A DNA stretch of 64,000 nucleotides from Thraustochytrium sp. TN22. Its lineage: Eukaryota; Sar; Bigyra; Thraustochytrida; Thraustochytriidae. The translations under genes and the position numbers were made by a program. Of this stretch, positions 1-11,200 are shown piece after piece; positions within the stretch are counted from its first letter, which is position 1; the number at the start of each line of letters is the position of its first letter. The notes under the pieces are model-generated. The model was given only the letters and a program-made list of their open reading frames with translations. It was not told where the DNA came from and did not search any database. The DNA lies in the NCBI GenBank assembly GCA_013306675.1, contig JABLUY010000057.1:95233-159232 (forward strand), in the 5' to 3' direction.

Positions 1-1
1 G

Positions 2-1678
2 CGGTGTGGCAACGGTTATCCAGCTCCGTGCGATCGCCTCGGGTCGGCCATGCACCTTGGTCAAGACGGCGACCCCGAGGTGGTCGGCCTGCCCATCAAG
101 GACAACGCCGTCATCACGGGGCCGGCCAATGGCTTGGGCTGGCTGCTGCTGTATACGGACGGCAGCCCGGCTAGCGCGCGCTTCGAGCTAGCACAGGTCG
201 ACGAGGATGATGTCGTGCTGGTTGCGCTGCCGTACCCGGCCGGCACGAGCTTCTCGGTGAGCTACAAGGCGGTGTACTGGTGCAACCCATCGTGGTGGTC
301 GGCGTCGGCGGACCCGACGTTGTGTGAGCAGCCGTACACGGCGGTGGACTCGTTGCAAGCGGTCTTGGACCGCAGCAAGGGTGACGCGTACTACTACTCG
401 GCGGAGCGGCAGCTGCTCTTCTTCCGCATGATTCAGCAGCCGATCGCGCCGCTGGACTTCTCGCAGCCAGTCGCCTACCCGAACCTGGGCGCAGAGTACT
501 ATGAGCGTGCGGGCGTACGCTTCGCGCCTGACGTGTGGGGCGGTGGCATCTACGTGGAAGCGAGCGGCTGCACGCTGAGCTCGACCAACTCCCTGCACTG
601 CGAGCCTGCCGAGTACTCGACCGCGAACATCTGTGACGAGTTTGACGCCTTTGAACCGGGCAGCTCGCCGGTGGCCTACGACGGCTGCCTCTTCGCCAAC
701 GGGCCGACGACGAGCTCGCCCACCACGGCGCCGACGACGAGGGCGCCCACCACGGCGCCCACCACGAGGGCGCCCACCATGGCGCCGACGACGAGGGCGC
801 CCACCATGGCGCCGACCACGAGGGCGCCCACCATGGCGCCGACCACGAGGGCGCCCACCACGGCGCCGACCACGAGGGCGCCCACCACGGCGCCGACCAC
901 GAGGGCGCCCACCATGGCGCCGACCACGAGGGCGCCCACCACGGCGCCGACCACGAGGGCGCCCACCACGGCGCCGACCACGAGGGCGCCCACCACGGCG
1001 CCGACCACGAGGGCGCCCACCACGACGCCCACCACGAGGGCGCCCACCACGACGCCCACCACGAGGGCGCCCACCACGGCGCCGACCACGAGGTCGCCCA
1101 CGTCTGCCCCGACCCCGCTCTTGTCTACAAAGGCACCATCCACGACTCCGACGACGCCCTCGCCCTCGCCCTCGCCGAGCGACTCATGCGAGGTAACGTT
1201 GAGCGCAGACCTGTACATCCAAGGCAGCAAGCTGGACCAGGTCTCCGCGTCGAGCATCGACGCGTGCGCGCAGGCGTGCACCACACACACGGAGTGCGGC
1301 ATGTTCAACTATCAGGCCAGCAACAACCGGTGCAACCGGATGGTACGCGCGGACCATGTGGTGGTGCTCAAGTCGGGTTGGTCTTCGGGTATCATAACTT
1401 GCCCCGAAGAGGACTCCGTGCAGCGCAGCTGCAAGGCCACGTTCAAGAAGGAGGCCGACGGCGCCCCGATCGCGACGCTGAGCGGCACGGAGGGCTGGAA
1501 GGCTTGCCAGCAGGCGTGCGCCACGGACTCTCTCTGCAAGTACTGGGGCTGGCGGAGCAACAACGGCAAGTCGTGCGACCTCTTCGAGTCCATCACGGGC
1601 TGGCATTCGACCTCGTACACGTCCTACATTGGCCCTGCGGACTGCGACGACCTGGACGACCCCGTCCTTGCGAGATAA
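2..1678 (+). CDS. G8/beta-helix family secreted protein, C-terminal part (array copy 1, 5'-truncated by window)
   Basis: The reading frame is open from base 2 and the first residues (RCGNG...CDRLGSAMHLG) match the middle of copies 2 and 3, so the gene starts left of the window and the ATG at 50 is internal. What remains is the conserved domain after the beta-helix (to about base 700), a P/T-rich stalk of nine-residue repeats (about 716-1113) and two cysteine-rich PAN/apple-like modules (about 1186-1420 and 1430-1660), ending in TAA at 1676-1678. PAN modules usually bind protein or carbohydrate, and the stalk is probably O-glycosylated. The product is therefore probably an extracellular or cell-surface protein, as in the downstream copies that have signal peptides. 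The closest relatives are the next four genes in the array. Confidence 0.85.
   Translation, partial: RCGNGYPAPCDRLGSAMHLGQDGDPEVVGLPIKDNAVITGPANGLGWLLLYTDGSPASARFELAQVDEDDVVLVALPYPAGTSFSVSYKAVYWCNPSWWSASADPTLCEQPYTAVDSLQAVLDRSKGDAYYYSAERQLLFFRMIQQPIAPLDFSQPVAYPNLGAEYYERAGVRFAPDVWGGGIYVEASGCTLSSTNSLHCEPAEYSTANICDEFDAFEPGSSPVAYDGCLFANGPTTSSPTTAPTTRAPTTAPTTRAPTMAPTTRAPTMAPTTRAPTMAPTTRAPTTAPTTRAPTTAPTTRAPTMAPTTRAPTTAPTTRAPTTAPTTRAPTTAPTTRAPTTTPTTRAPTTTPTTRAPTTAPTTRSPTSAPTPLLSTKAPSTTPTTPSPSPSPSDSCEVTLSADLYIQGSKLDQVSASSIDACAQACTTHTECGMFNYQASNNRCNRMVRADHVVVLKSGWSSGIITCPEEDSVQRSCKATFKKEADGAPIATLSGTEGWKACQQACATDSLCKYWGWRSNNGKSCDLFESITGWHSTSYTSYIGPADCDDLDDPVLAR
716..1113 (+). repeat. Coding minisatellite, 27-bp unit (RAPTTAPTT stalk)
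   Basis: About 13 tandem copies of a 27-nt unit encode the nine-residue repeat RAPTTAPTT, with Thr/Met and GCC/GAC variants. It forms the Pro/Thr stalk of array copy 1. The unit differs from the stalks of copies 2 and 3, so the stalk has expanded independently. Confidence 0.9.
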
Positions 1679-3190
1679 TTAGATGATGAGACTAACCCCC
1701 CAGCTGAGACTACTAGCCTACTAGCCTTTAGTTACACGTGACGCGGTTGCGGGCCTTGCGGCGAGATCGAGCGCGAGATCGAGATCACGCAAGCTCTCGG
1801 CGCGCGCACCAGCGAAAAGCTCAGTCAGGCTGTCTGCCAGTGGCCCCGGGCGGCGGCTGCTCTCTCTCAACAGGGCTCAGCAGGCGAGAGCCCGAGAGCT
1901 TCCTGGAAGGCAGGCACCACGCGCTCGGCCCCGGAGCCGATCTGCGCCGCGGCTGCAAGCTCTCCGCGCGCTGCGGCTGCCGTGCCAGTGAATCACAGGC
2001 CGCCCGAGACCGTTGCAGGCTTGCAGCTGCCACTGGCCGCGCTCCGATTCTTGAGAGAGCTTGAAGCTCGGCAGCGGCCGGAGCAGAGGCAGCAGATCCC
2101 AGCGCGTGCACACAGAGTCTCGAGAGCGACCTGAGCCTGGCGAGCAGCAAGCAGCCTGCCACCAACCACCTGGCCGCCGACTCGGACTCGGAGGACCGCG
2201 GCAAACGACTCGGCCTCCGACCAGCGACCGCGCAACGGCGGCGCGCGCTCGCGGCTGGCCTGGCCAACAACCTCGCGCGCCGCGCGCCGCGAGACTTGGA
2301 GGCCGACGCTGTCGCGCTGGTGCGGGAGGGCGCGCGCCGCCGCCGCGGTGGCGAAAGACCGCGGGCTGGCGCGGGCCGGCGAGCGGCGCGCCGCGGCGGC
2401 GTACGAGCGCGCGAGGGCGCACGAGACGGAGCGCGAGGCGACTCGGAGGGACCGCAAGGAGCCCTGGCGCTCGCGGGCGGCGACGAGCCGGGCGCAGATC
2501 TCGGAGGCCGCCCGGGGGGGGCGGGACTCGGAGCAGGGCAGGGCTGCGCACAGTCAGCGCGTGGGTGCATGACCGCCGCGCGTGCGGGCGGCGCAGACCG
2601 AGACGAGGCCCGGCTCGGGCTGCACATACATGGGCGTGGGGACGTGGGACTTGCCGTCTGGGACGAATCGGAAGCGGGCAGACAGACCGCCCGAGTCGGA
2701 GTCGGAGTCGGCCAGCCTGCCTGCCTGTGGCCTCGCAGACGCTCGGAGGCAGCTCGCCCGCCAGCGCGAGAGCCTGCGAGCCAAGTCGGGACGAGGCGAG
2801 CATGGACGAGTGGGTGGGCACCCGTCCATGGGGCAAGCAAGCTCGAGCTAGTTTCAAGTTAGATCTCTGGCACTGCACTCACTGCAAAGAAGTGACCCGA
2901 CTACCGTCGGGCCGACGATGCTTTCAACGACGCTCCCCTCCCGGCGCGACTTCCGATGGCGACCTGTGCGGCGTCCTGGAGTCGAAGCAAGCCTGGTCTG
3001 CCCTTGGCTCGCCTCCGGTGCCTTAAAGAGCTTGGTGGCCGCAAGACTGCAGAGCGCGCAGCAGCAGGATGCGCAGCAGCAGCTGGGCAGCAGCTGGGCA
3101 GCGGCTGGGCAGCAACAGCAGCAGCGGCAGCCGCAGCAGCCGCAGCAGCAGCAAAATTCAAACCCAAATCGGCACAGCCGAACCCGCAAC
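1679..3190. other. Intergenic spacer between array copies 1 and 2
   Basis: No convincing gene. The DNA is very GC- and CpG-rich, with long Arg/Ala/Pro-rich chance frames on both strands. It contains repeated ACTCGGA/GAGTCGG words (2179-2194, 2440-2449, 2524-2533, 2692-2713). A CAG/CTG-rich tract at about 3058-3152 lies just upstream of the copy-2 start and is probably 5' untranslated. Confidence 0.6.
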
Positions 3191-6100
3191 ATGAAGACGA
3201 CTTCCACCGTCGTGGTGCTGGCACTGGCCATTGCACGTGCCGACGCACAATGTACGCCAGCGTCAACTAGCAGCGCGCCGGCCTACCCTGCCAGCTCCTC
3301 CGCCTTTAGCACGAGCGGACTTATTGGCATGGATGATGCCGCGGAGCTCGTGCAACTCCGCTTCACGCCCAACTCGCCCCCGGATGGCTGGGATGACAGC
3401 ACCGACTGCCCGCACGAAGCATCTGGCCTGCTCGCCTGGGAGGATGCTGCAACCTGGGGAGGATCTGTGCCGACCAACGGCGCGGCCGTCACGCTGCCCG
3501 CCAACACCAAGGTGCTCGTGGGTGGCTGCTCTGTCGCCGCCGGCACTGTCTTTGACACCATCACCATCCCAGCCACCTCCGAGCTCATTTTCGCCGACGA
3601 GGACATCGAGTTCGCCACCACCGGCATGTCCGTCCAGGGCAAGCTCGTCATGGGCTCCGAGACCTGCCGCATCAACAGCAAGATTGTCGTCACGCTCCAC
3701 GGTAGCCGGCCCGCCAGCCTGCCGGCCACAGCGACGTACAAGGGCATCGTAGCCTCGGGCAGCGGTGTGCTGGACCTGCACGGCGCCATCTACCATCCGA
3801 CGTGGACGCGTCTCGCCGCGACGGCCTCGGCGGGCGACACCGAGATCTTCCTCATGCACCGCGTTAACTGGCAGCCCGGCCAGAGCGTTGTGCTTACCAG
3901 TACCGAGCTCAAGGACGCGCGCGACTGGCACCGCAACGAGGTGCGGACCATTGCGGCCGTCGCCATCAACGGCGCGTTCTCGCGCGTCACGCTCACCGAG
4001 GCACTCGACTACTCCCACCACGCGAGCACCAAGTTCCAGGGCGAGGTGGGTTTGCTCACGCGTAACATCGTCATCCAGGGCGACGAGTCCTCCGAGCCTA
4101 GCGACACCACTCCGCTCGCCTGCAGCGACTCGACCTACTCCAGCTACCCGTGCGAGAACACCCACCTGACGGGCTTTGGCGGCCACACCATGGCGGCCGG
4201 CTCCGATGCCACGGCACGCTTCGAGGGCGTCGAGCTCTACCGCATGGGCCAGACCAACGCCCTCGCGCGCTACCCGTACCACTTGCATCAGGTTTTTGAA
4301 GGTGGTTCGCGTTCGTACCTGAAGCACTCGAGCATGCATCACACCTTCTTCCGCTGCGCCACCATCCATCGCACCAACGGCACTCTGATCCAGGACAACG
4401 TCGCCTACGACGCCATCGGCCAGTGCTACTACTCGGGCGAGGACGGCGACGAGGAGGACAACACCGTGGCCTTCAACCTGGCGGCCCACGTGCACTTCAT
4501 CGGCTACCCGCAGCGCGGCGCCGCGCAGTACATCGACGACGTCTACAGCCATACAGATCTGATCCAGCCGGCTGACTCGACGGCCAGCGGCTTCTACATC
4601 ACCAACACGCACAACTCGTACTACGGCAACGCCGCGTCGGGTGGCTACTCCGGCTTCGCCATCGTGCACATGGCGAGTCCGATCATGAACGCCCGCGACA
4701 GTCCCATCGAGCCGCACAAGCGGCCCTTTGTCGAGTTCGACGGCAACTCGTGCCACTCGTCCGGCTGGTGGTGGGGCAGCGCCGCTTGCATCTACGTCGG
4801 CGGCACGCTGAAGCACGTCGACGACTCGAGCCTGGACCTCGTGTACAACCCGGGCCGGTCGTCAACGCGCGACACGCGGTGCGAGGATGACGCGAGCAAG
4901 GAGTGCCCGCTCGTGACGACCAACACCAAGGTGTTTCTCAGCCGCTGGGGGCTCAACAACTGGGGCCAGCGCTCCACGATCGACAGCCTCGAGGCCCACG
5001 ACACGGTGCGCGCCATCGCGGTCCTCGGCTCCCACTTCATCACCAATATCCTCACCGAGTGCCGCACGGGGTTCACGCCAGAGAGCCCCGGCACCAAGTG
5101 GCTCGAGACGCAGTGGTTCAACTACCACGTTGGCTTCGAGTTCTACGACGTCTATCAGCGGCACGTGGTGGATGGCATTACCTTCCGCAACTGCGGCGAC
5201 TCCACGACATACACGCCAAGCCCGGTGTGGCGCTTCCTGACGCACTCGGACCGCTACGTGCCGGGCTTCATCCAGGGCACGCTCAACGTGGTGTACGAGA
5301 ACGTAGACCGCGATGCCTTTGCGCTCCCGTCGGTCCCGGACTACCTGTCCATCAGCGGCCACTTGGCCAACTCGTACGACGCGGACGGATCCTTCTTTGG
5401 AACCTCGGCCTCGCCCAAGACCATCGGGTCGGCGCGCGGCGGCATCGAATGGTGGCGCCTGGACGACGAGGGCTGCACCAAGCATGGCGACCTGTGGTAC
5501 GAGTGCGAGTACGTCTCGCCGTACACGGGCAAACCGCGGCGCACGGCGAGCTTCACCGTGGTGCACGACCAGGACATGGCGGACGACGTCAACAACGGTG
5601 TGCTATGCGGCAACGGCAACCAGATCCAGTGCGACCGCATCGGGTCGGTGATGCACCTGGGCCGCGAGGGCGACCCCGACGTGGTTGGCCTGCCCATCAA
5701 GAACAATGCCGTGCTCACTGGGCCGGCCAACGGCCTCGGCTGGCTGCTGCTTTACAATGACGGCAGCCCGGTGAGTGCCAAGTTCAACCTGGCGCAGATC
5801 GACGAGGACGACGTGCTGCTCCTCGCGATGCCCTACCCGGCCGGCACGAGCTTCTCGGTCAAGTACGTGGCAGCGTACTGGTGCAACCCGGCGTGGTGGT
5901 CGAGCGTGCCGACGGCGTGCGAGCACCCGTTCACGGCGGTGAGCTCGGTGCAAGAAGTCCTGGACAGCAACGGCGACGCGTACTACTACTCGACGTCGCG
6001 ACAGTTGCTCTTTGTGCGCTTCGTGCAGCAAAAGATGGCGCCGCTCAGCTTCACACAGACGCCGGCGTACGGCAACCTAGGCACGGCCTACTACGAGCGG

Positions 6101-7069
6101 TCGGGCGTGCGATTCGCACCAAACATGTGGGCCGGGCACTTGCAGGTGGACGCGAGCGGGTGCACGCTGAGCTCGAGCAACTCGCTGCACTGCGAGCCGA
6201 CGACGTACTCGACGACGGGTATCTGCGACGAGTTCGACGCGTTTGCGACGGGCAGCTCTCCCGTGGCCTTTGACGGCTGTGTGGCGAGTGGGAGCACCCT
6301 GACCGCTGCGCCGACGACGCGCTCGCCCACGAAGGCTCCTACGCCATTCCCAACCACGCGCTCACCCACCAAGGCTCCTACGCCGTACCCGACAACGCGC
6401 TCGCCTACCAAGGCTCCTACGCCGTACCCGACCACACGCTCACCCACCAAAGCTCCTACGCCTTACCCGACGACACGCTCCCCGACCAAGGCACCGACGC
6501 CGTACCCGACGACGCGCTCGCCGACGAGGGCGCCTACGCCGCTTCCTTCGGCGGCTCCTGAAGACGACTCGTGCTCAATCGCGACGAGCCCGGACCTTTT
6601 CATCCAGGGGAGCAAGATCGACCAAATCACTGTGTCGAGCATCGAAGAGTGCGCCTCGGAGTGCATTGCGCACGGAAGTTGCGGCATGTTCAACTTCTAC
6701 TTCAGGTCCAGTGGCAGTCATCGCTGCAACCGCATGGCGCGGGCCGACCATGTTGTCTCGCTCAAGACGGGCTGGACTGCCGGTGTTATCACGTGCCCCG
6801 GCGACAGTGCAGTGCAACGCAACTGCAAGGCAGCGTCCAAGAAGGAAGTCATCGGGACTCCGATCGAGGAGCTCTCCGGCACGGCGAACTGGAAGGCTTG
6901 CCAGCTCGAATGTATCGCCAACCCCGACTGCCTGTACTGGGGCTGGGATAGCTACAACGGCAAACACTGCAACCTCTTTGCAGCCATTTCTGGCTACAAC
7001 ACGCAGAGTTACTCAGCCTACATCGGCCCTGCCGACTGCGATAACCTCGACGACCCGCTCCTGGCTTGA
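3191..7069 (+). CDS. Secreted G8/parallel beta-helix protein with PAN modules (array copy 2)
   Basis: 1,292 residues from the ATG at 3191, chosen because it gives a clean signal peptide (MKTTSTVVVLALAIARADA); the frame is open to 2918 but upstream is only Q-rich. Domains: G8 domain at about 75-175 ([10 protein letters not shown]...[11 protein letters not shown]), parallel beta-helix region at about 190-640 with CEMIP/PKHD1L1-like motifs ([26 protein letters not shown]), a conserved domain at about 815-1030, a P/T stalk of 13-residue TRSPTKAPTPYPT units at 1037-1120, and two PAN/apple-like modules at about 1127-1290. CEMIP/TMEM2 relatives are linked to hyaluronan turnover, but the substrate here is unknown. 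No intron is visible. Copy 3 aligns to it without gaps from the mature N-terminus to the stalk. Likely a secreted carbohydrate-binding or -processing surface protein. Confidence 0.85.
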   Translation: MKTTSTVVVLALAIARADAQCTPASTSSAPAYPASSSAFSTSGLIGMDDAAELVQLRFTPNSPPDGWDDSTDCPHEASGLLAWEDAATWGGSVPTNGAAVTLPANTKVLVGGCSVAAGTVFDTITIPATSELIFADEDIEFATTGMSVQGKLVMGSETCRINSKIVVTLHGSRPASLPATATYKGIVASGSGVLDLHGAIYHPTWTRLAATASAGDTEIFLMHRVNWQPGQSVVLTSTELKDARDWHRNEVRTIAAVAINGAFSRVTLTEALDYSHHASTKFQGEVGLLTRNIVIQGDESSEPSDTTPLACSDSTYSSYPCENTHLTGFGGHTMAAGSDATARFEGVELYRMGQTNALARYPYHLHQVFEGGSRSYLKHSSMHHTFFRCATIHRTNGTLIQDNVAYDAIGQCYYSGEDGDEEDNTVAFNLAAHVHFIGYPQRGAAQYIDDVYSHTDLIQPADSTASGFYITNTHNSYYGNAASGGYSGFAIVHMASPIMNARDSPIEPHKRPFVEFDGNSCHSSGWWWGSAACIYVGGTLKHVDDSSLDLVYNPGRSSTRDTRCEDDASKECPLVTTNTKVFLSRWGLNNWGQRSTIDSLEAHDTVRAIAVLGSHFITNILTECRTGFTPESPGTKWLETQWFNYHVGFEFYDVYQRHVVDGITFRNCGDSTTYTPSPVWRFLTHSDRYVPGFIQGTLNVVYENVDRDAFALPSVPDYLSISGHLANSYDADGSFFGTSASPKTIGSARGGIEWWRLDDEGCTKHGDLWYECEYVSPYTGKPRRTASFTVVHDQDMADDVNNGVLCGNGNQIQCDRIGSVMHLGREGDPDVVGLPIKNNAVLTGPANGLGWLLLYNDGSPVSAKFNLAQIDEDDVLLLAMPYPAGTSFSVKYVAAYWCNPAWWSSVPTACEHPFTAVSSVQEVLDSNGDAYYYSTSRQLLFVRFVQQKMAPLSFTQTPAYGNLGTAYYERSGVRFAPNMWAGHLQVDASGCTLSSSNSLHCEPTTYSTTGICDEFDAFATGSSPVAFDGCVASGSTLTAAPTTRSPTKAPTPFPTTRSPTKAPTPYPTTRSPTKAPTPYPTTRSPTKAPTPYPTTRSPTKAPTPYPTTRSPTRAPTPLPSAAPEDDSCSIATSPDLFIQGSKIDQITVSSIEECASECIAHGSCGMFNFYFRSSGSHRCNRMARADHVVSLKTGWTAGVITCPGDSAVQRNCKAASKKEVIGTPIEELSGTANWKACQLECIANPDCLYWGWDSYNGKHCNLFAAISGYNTQSYSAYIGPADCDNLDDPLLA
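6301..6550 (+). repeat. Coding minisatellite, 39-bp unit (TRSPTKAPTPYPT stalk)
   Basis: Six tandem units of about 39 nt encode TRSPTKAPTPYPT-type repeats in array copy 2. Third-codon-position differences between units suggest it is older than the stalk of copy 1. Confidence 0.85.
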
Positions 7070-8262
7070 TGATAAACGTTAACTTACCGCACAACGTCTC
7101 GTGCAATGCTAGGATGCAGGGCAGGATGATTTTAGAGAAAAGCTTTTTTTTAGATGTCCTCACAGTCAGCTCTCGCTGCCCTCTTGGTCCTGGTAGCTGT
7201 TCCACAAGCTCCTTGGCTGCGCAGTGCCGGTGCGAGCCAGCCATCGTTACCAAGTGTGGAGACGCCGCCGGCGCTAGATTGTCCGCCTGCCTCACTGTCT
7301 GAGTCAGGCTCAGAGCCTTCGGACAAACCCGATCTCGCCCACTGCACCAAGCCGCCTGGCCGCCAGACTTCGGCCATGGAGCTTCTCTCCAACTGCCCGC
7401 CGGGCGGGCGGCCGGTCCGGCCGGTGCATTGCCGCACGCTGCTCGTCGCGCCCGGCACATGTCGCTCGACCCGCCTCCCCACTGCAAAGCGGCGAAGCCA
7501 GACCGCCTGCTCAAGACGCTGGTACCCGGTACCTGCAGCCTGACTCACACCATGGCTGGACTCGGCCTCGCCTCGTCGGCCGGGCTCGGGGTCGGAGTCG
7601 ATCAAGCCTGCCAAAGTGCGTGCAAGCGAGCGGAGCAGCCATGGCCAGTGCACGCACGAGCTTGCTCCCAGTGCAGTGCGCATCATGGCCGCCCTCGCTC
7701 GTTCGAGTTGCCGGCCGCGGCCCGCCGGGCCCCGCCCACGCTCGCTCGCTCGCTCGCTCGCTCCCTCGCTCCAAGTCGCTCGTGATCGCTCGCTCGCTCA
7801 CACATCGAGATGCGCGCTCAGAGGGGACTGGACACGGGTGTCTGGCCGTTTGCAAGATGGCGCCTCTGGCCCTGCGCGGGCGCGCGCTCGCCACGGTCGG
7901 CGGCGTCGGCGGGCGGACGGCGGACGGCGCCCTGCCAATGGACGCCCGCCAGGACCCGCCCGCGATCACGAGCTTCGGCTCAGATCTGCTCCTCCCAGCC
8001 TGGACTGCAGTGGCAGTGGCGGCGAGGAGGGCGGCCGGCGCGCCACGCCACTGCGGCCCGGCTCGAGGCGGAAGACGCACGCAACGCCCCGGCTCCTGGC
8101 CCGCCGCCGGCCGCCGGCGGACCCCGAAGTCCCTGGCAAGGAGCGCCGCGGGGGTGGCTGGGCGCCAGGGGAAGCGTGGTGCGACGCACGAGCGCGGCGC
8201 GTGAAGTGCATGCGACTTCTCGGAGTGAGACGAGCAAAGACGAATCGCTAAGTATCGTAAAC
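7070..8262. other. Intergenic spacer between array copies 2 and 3
   Basis: No supported gene. It contains a GCTC tetranucleotide run at about 7738-7770, a GGTCGGAGTC word near 7590 and further CpG-rich low-complexity sequence. Open frames here are Arg/Ala/Pro-rich and unconserved in style. Confidence 0.6.
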
Positions 8263-11200
8263 ATGGCGCGCGCCGCTGCAGTGGGCGCGGCCGTGCTGGC
8301 GCTCCTCGCGGCCTACGCTCGGGCAGCATGTACGCCGACCTCGACCAGCAGCGCGCCGGCCTACCCGGCCAGCTCCTCCGCCTTTAGCACGAACGGGCTC
8401 ATTGGCATGGATGATGCCGCCGAGCTCGTGCAGCTGCGCTTCACGCCCAACTCGCCCCCGGATGGCTGGGATGACAGCGCCGACTGCCCGCACAAGGCGT
8501 CCGGCTTGCTCGCATGGGAGGACGCCGCAACCTGGGGCGGCTCCGTGCCCGCCAACGGCGCGGCCGTCACGCTGCCCGCCAACACCAAGGTGCTCGTGGG
8601 CGGTTGCTCTGTCGCCGCCGGCACCGTCTTTGGACTCATCACCATTCCGGCCACCTCCGAGCTCATCTTCGCCGACGAGGACATCGAGTTCGCCACCACC
8701 GGCATGTCCGTCCAGGGCAAGCTCGTCATGGGCTCCGAGACCTGCCGCATCAACAGCAAGATTGTCGTCACGCTCCACGGTAGCCGGCCCGCCAGCCTGC
8801 CGGCCACCGCGACGTACAAGGGCATCGTGGCCTCGGGCAGCGGTGTGCTGGACCTGCACGGCGCCATCTATCACCCGACGTGGACGCGTCTCGCCGCGAC
8901 GGCCTCGGCGGGCGACACCGAGATCTTCCTCATGCACCGCGTCAACTGGCAGCCCGGTCAGAACGTGCTACTGACGGGCACGGAGATCAAAGACGCGCGC
9001 GACTGGCACCGCAACGAGGTGCGCACCATCGCGGCCGTCGCAATCCGCGGCGCGTTCTCGCGCGTCACGCTCACCGAGGCACTCGACTACTCCCACCACG
9101 CGAGCACCAAGTTCCAGGGCGAGGTGGGTTTGCTCACGCGTAACATCGTCATCCAGGGCGACGAGTCCTCCGAGCCTAGCGACACCACTCCGCTCGCCTG
9201 CAGCGACTCGACCTACTCCAGCTACCCGTGCGAGAACACCCACCTGACCGGCTTTGGCGGCCACACCATGGCGGCCGGCTCCGATGCCACGGCACGCTTC
9301 GAGGGCGTCGAGCTCTACCGCATGGGCCAGACCAACGCCCTCGCGCGCTACCCGTACCACTTGCACCAGGTTTTTGAAGGTGGTTCGCGTTCGTACCTGA
9401 AGCACTCCAGCATGCATCACACCTTCTTCCGCTGCGCCACCATCCATCGCACCAACGGCACTCTGATCCAGGACAACGTCGCCTACGACGCCATCGGCCA
9501 GTGCTACTACTCGGGCGAGGACGGCGACGAGGAGGACAACACCGTGGCCTTCAACCTGGCGGCCCACGTGCACTTCATCGGCTACCCGCAGCGCGGCGCC
9601 GCGCAGTACATCGACGACGTCTACAGCCACACGGACCTGGTTCAGCCGGCTGACTCGACGGCCAGTGGCTTCTACATCACCAACACGCACAACTCGTACT
9701 ACGGCAACGCCGCGTCGGGTGGCTACTCCGGCTTCGCCATCGTGCACATGGCGAGTCCGATCATGAACGCCCGCGACAGTCCCATCGAGCCGCACAAGCG
9801 GCCCTTTGTCGAGTTCGACGGCAACTCGTGCCACTCGTCCGGCTGGTGGTGGGGCAGCGCCGCCTGCATCTACGTCGGCGGCACGCTGAAGCACGTCGAC
9901 GACTCGAGCCTGGACCTCGTGTACAACCCGGGCCGGTCGTCAACGCGCGACACGCGGTGCGAGGATGACGCGAGCAAGGAGTGCCCGCTTGTGACGACCA
10001 ACACCAAGGTGTTTCTCAGCCGCTGGGGGCTCAACAACTGGGGCCAGCGCTCCACGATCGACAGCCTCGAGGCCCACGACACGGTGCGCGCCATCGCGGT
10101 CCTCGGCTCCCACTTCATCACCAATATCCTCACCGAGTGCCGCACGGGGTTCACGCCAGAGAGCCCCGGCACCAAGTGGCTCGAGACGCAGTGGTTCAAC
10201 TACCACGTTGGCTTCGAGTTCTACGACGTCTATCAGCGGCACGTGGTGGATGGCATTACCTTCCGCAACTGCGGCGACTCCACGACGTACACGCCAAGCC
10301 CGGTGTGGCGCTTCCTGACGCACTCGGACCGCTACGTGCCGGGCTTCATCCAGGGCACGCTCAACGTGGTGTACGAGAACGTGGACCGCGATGCCTTTGC
10401 GCTCCCGTCGGTCCCGGACTACTTGTCCATCAGCGGCCACTTGGCCAACTCGTACGACGCGGACGGATCCTTCTTTGGAACCTCGGCCTCGCCCAAGACC
10501 ATCGGGTCGGCGCGCGGCGGCATCGAATGGTGGCGCCTGGACGACGAGGGCTGCACCAAGCATGGCGACCTGTGGTACGAGTGCGAGTACGTCTCGCCGT
10601 ACACGGGCAAGCCGCGGCGCACGGCGAGCTTCACCGTGGTGCACGACCAGGACATGGCGGACGACGTCAACAACGGTGTGCTATGCGGCAACGGCAACCA
10701 GATCCAGTGCGACCGCATCGGGTCGGTGATGCACCTGGGCCGCGAGGGCGACCCCGACGTGGTTGGCCTGCCCATCAAGAACAATGCCGTGCTCACTGGG
10801 CCGGCCAACGGCCTCGGCTGGCTGCTGCTTTACAATGACGGCAGCCCGGTGAGTGCCAAGTTCAACCTGGCGCAGATCGACGAGGACGACGTGCTGCTCC
10901 TCGCGATGCCCTACCCGGCCGGCACGAGCTTCTCGGTCAAGTACGTGGCCGCGTACTGGTGCAATCCGGCGTGGTGGTCGAGCGTGCCGACGGCGTGCGA
11001 GCACCCGTTCACGGCGGTGAGCTCGGTGCAAGAAGTCCTGGACAGCAACGGCGACGCGTACTACTACTCGACGTCGCGACAGTTGCTCTTTGTGCGCTTC
11101 GTGCAGCAAAAGATGGCGCCGCTCAGCTTCACGCAGACGCCGGCGTACGGCAACCTAGGCACGGCCTACTACGAGCGGTCGGGCGTGCGATTCGCACCAA

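Noticed and set aside
1821-2878. Overlapping 333-339-codon minus-strand frames in the first spacer
   Set aside because: Ser/Arg/Pro/Ala-rich chance frames in CpG-rich DNA. No recognisable segment, and several frames are open at once.
3263-4816. 517-codon minus-strand frame opposite array copy 2
   Set aside because: The same antisense frame recurs opposite copies 3, 4 and 5 because the sense genes are paralogs. The composition is Val/Gly/Arg-rich with no motifs.
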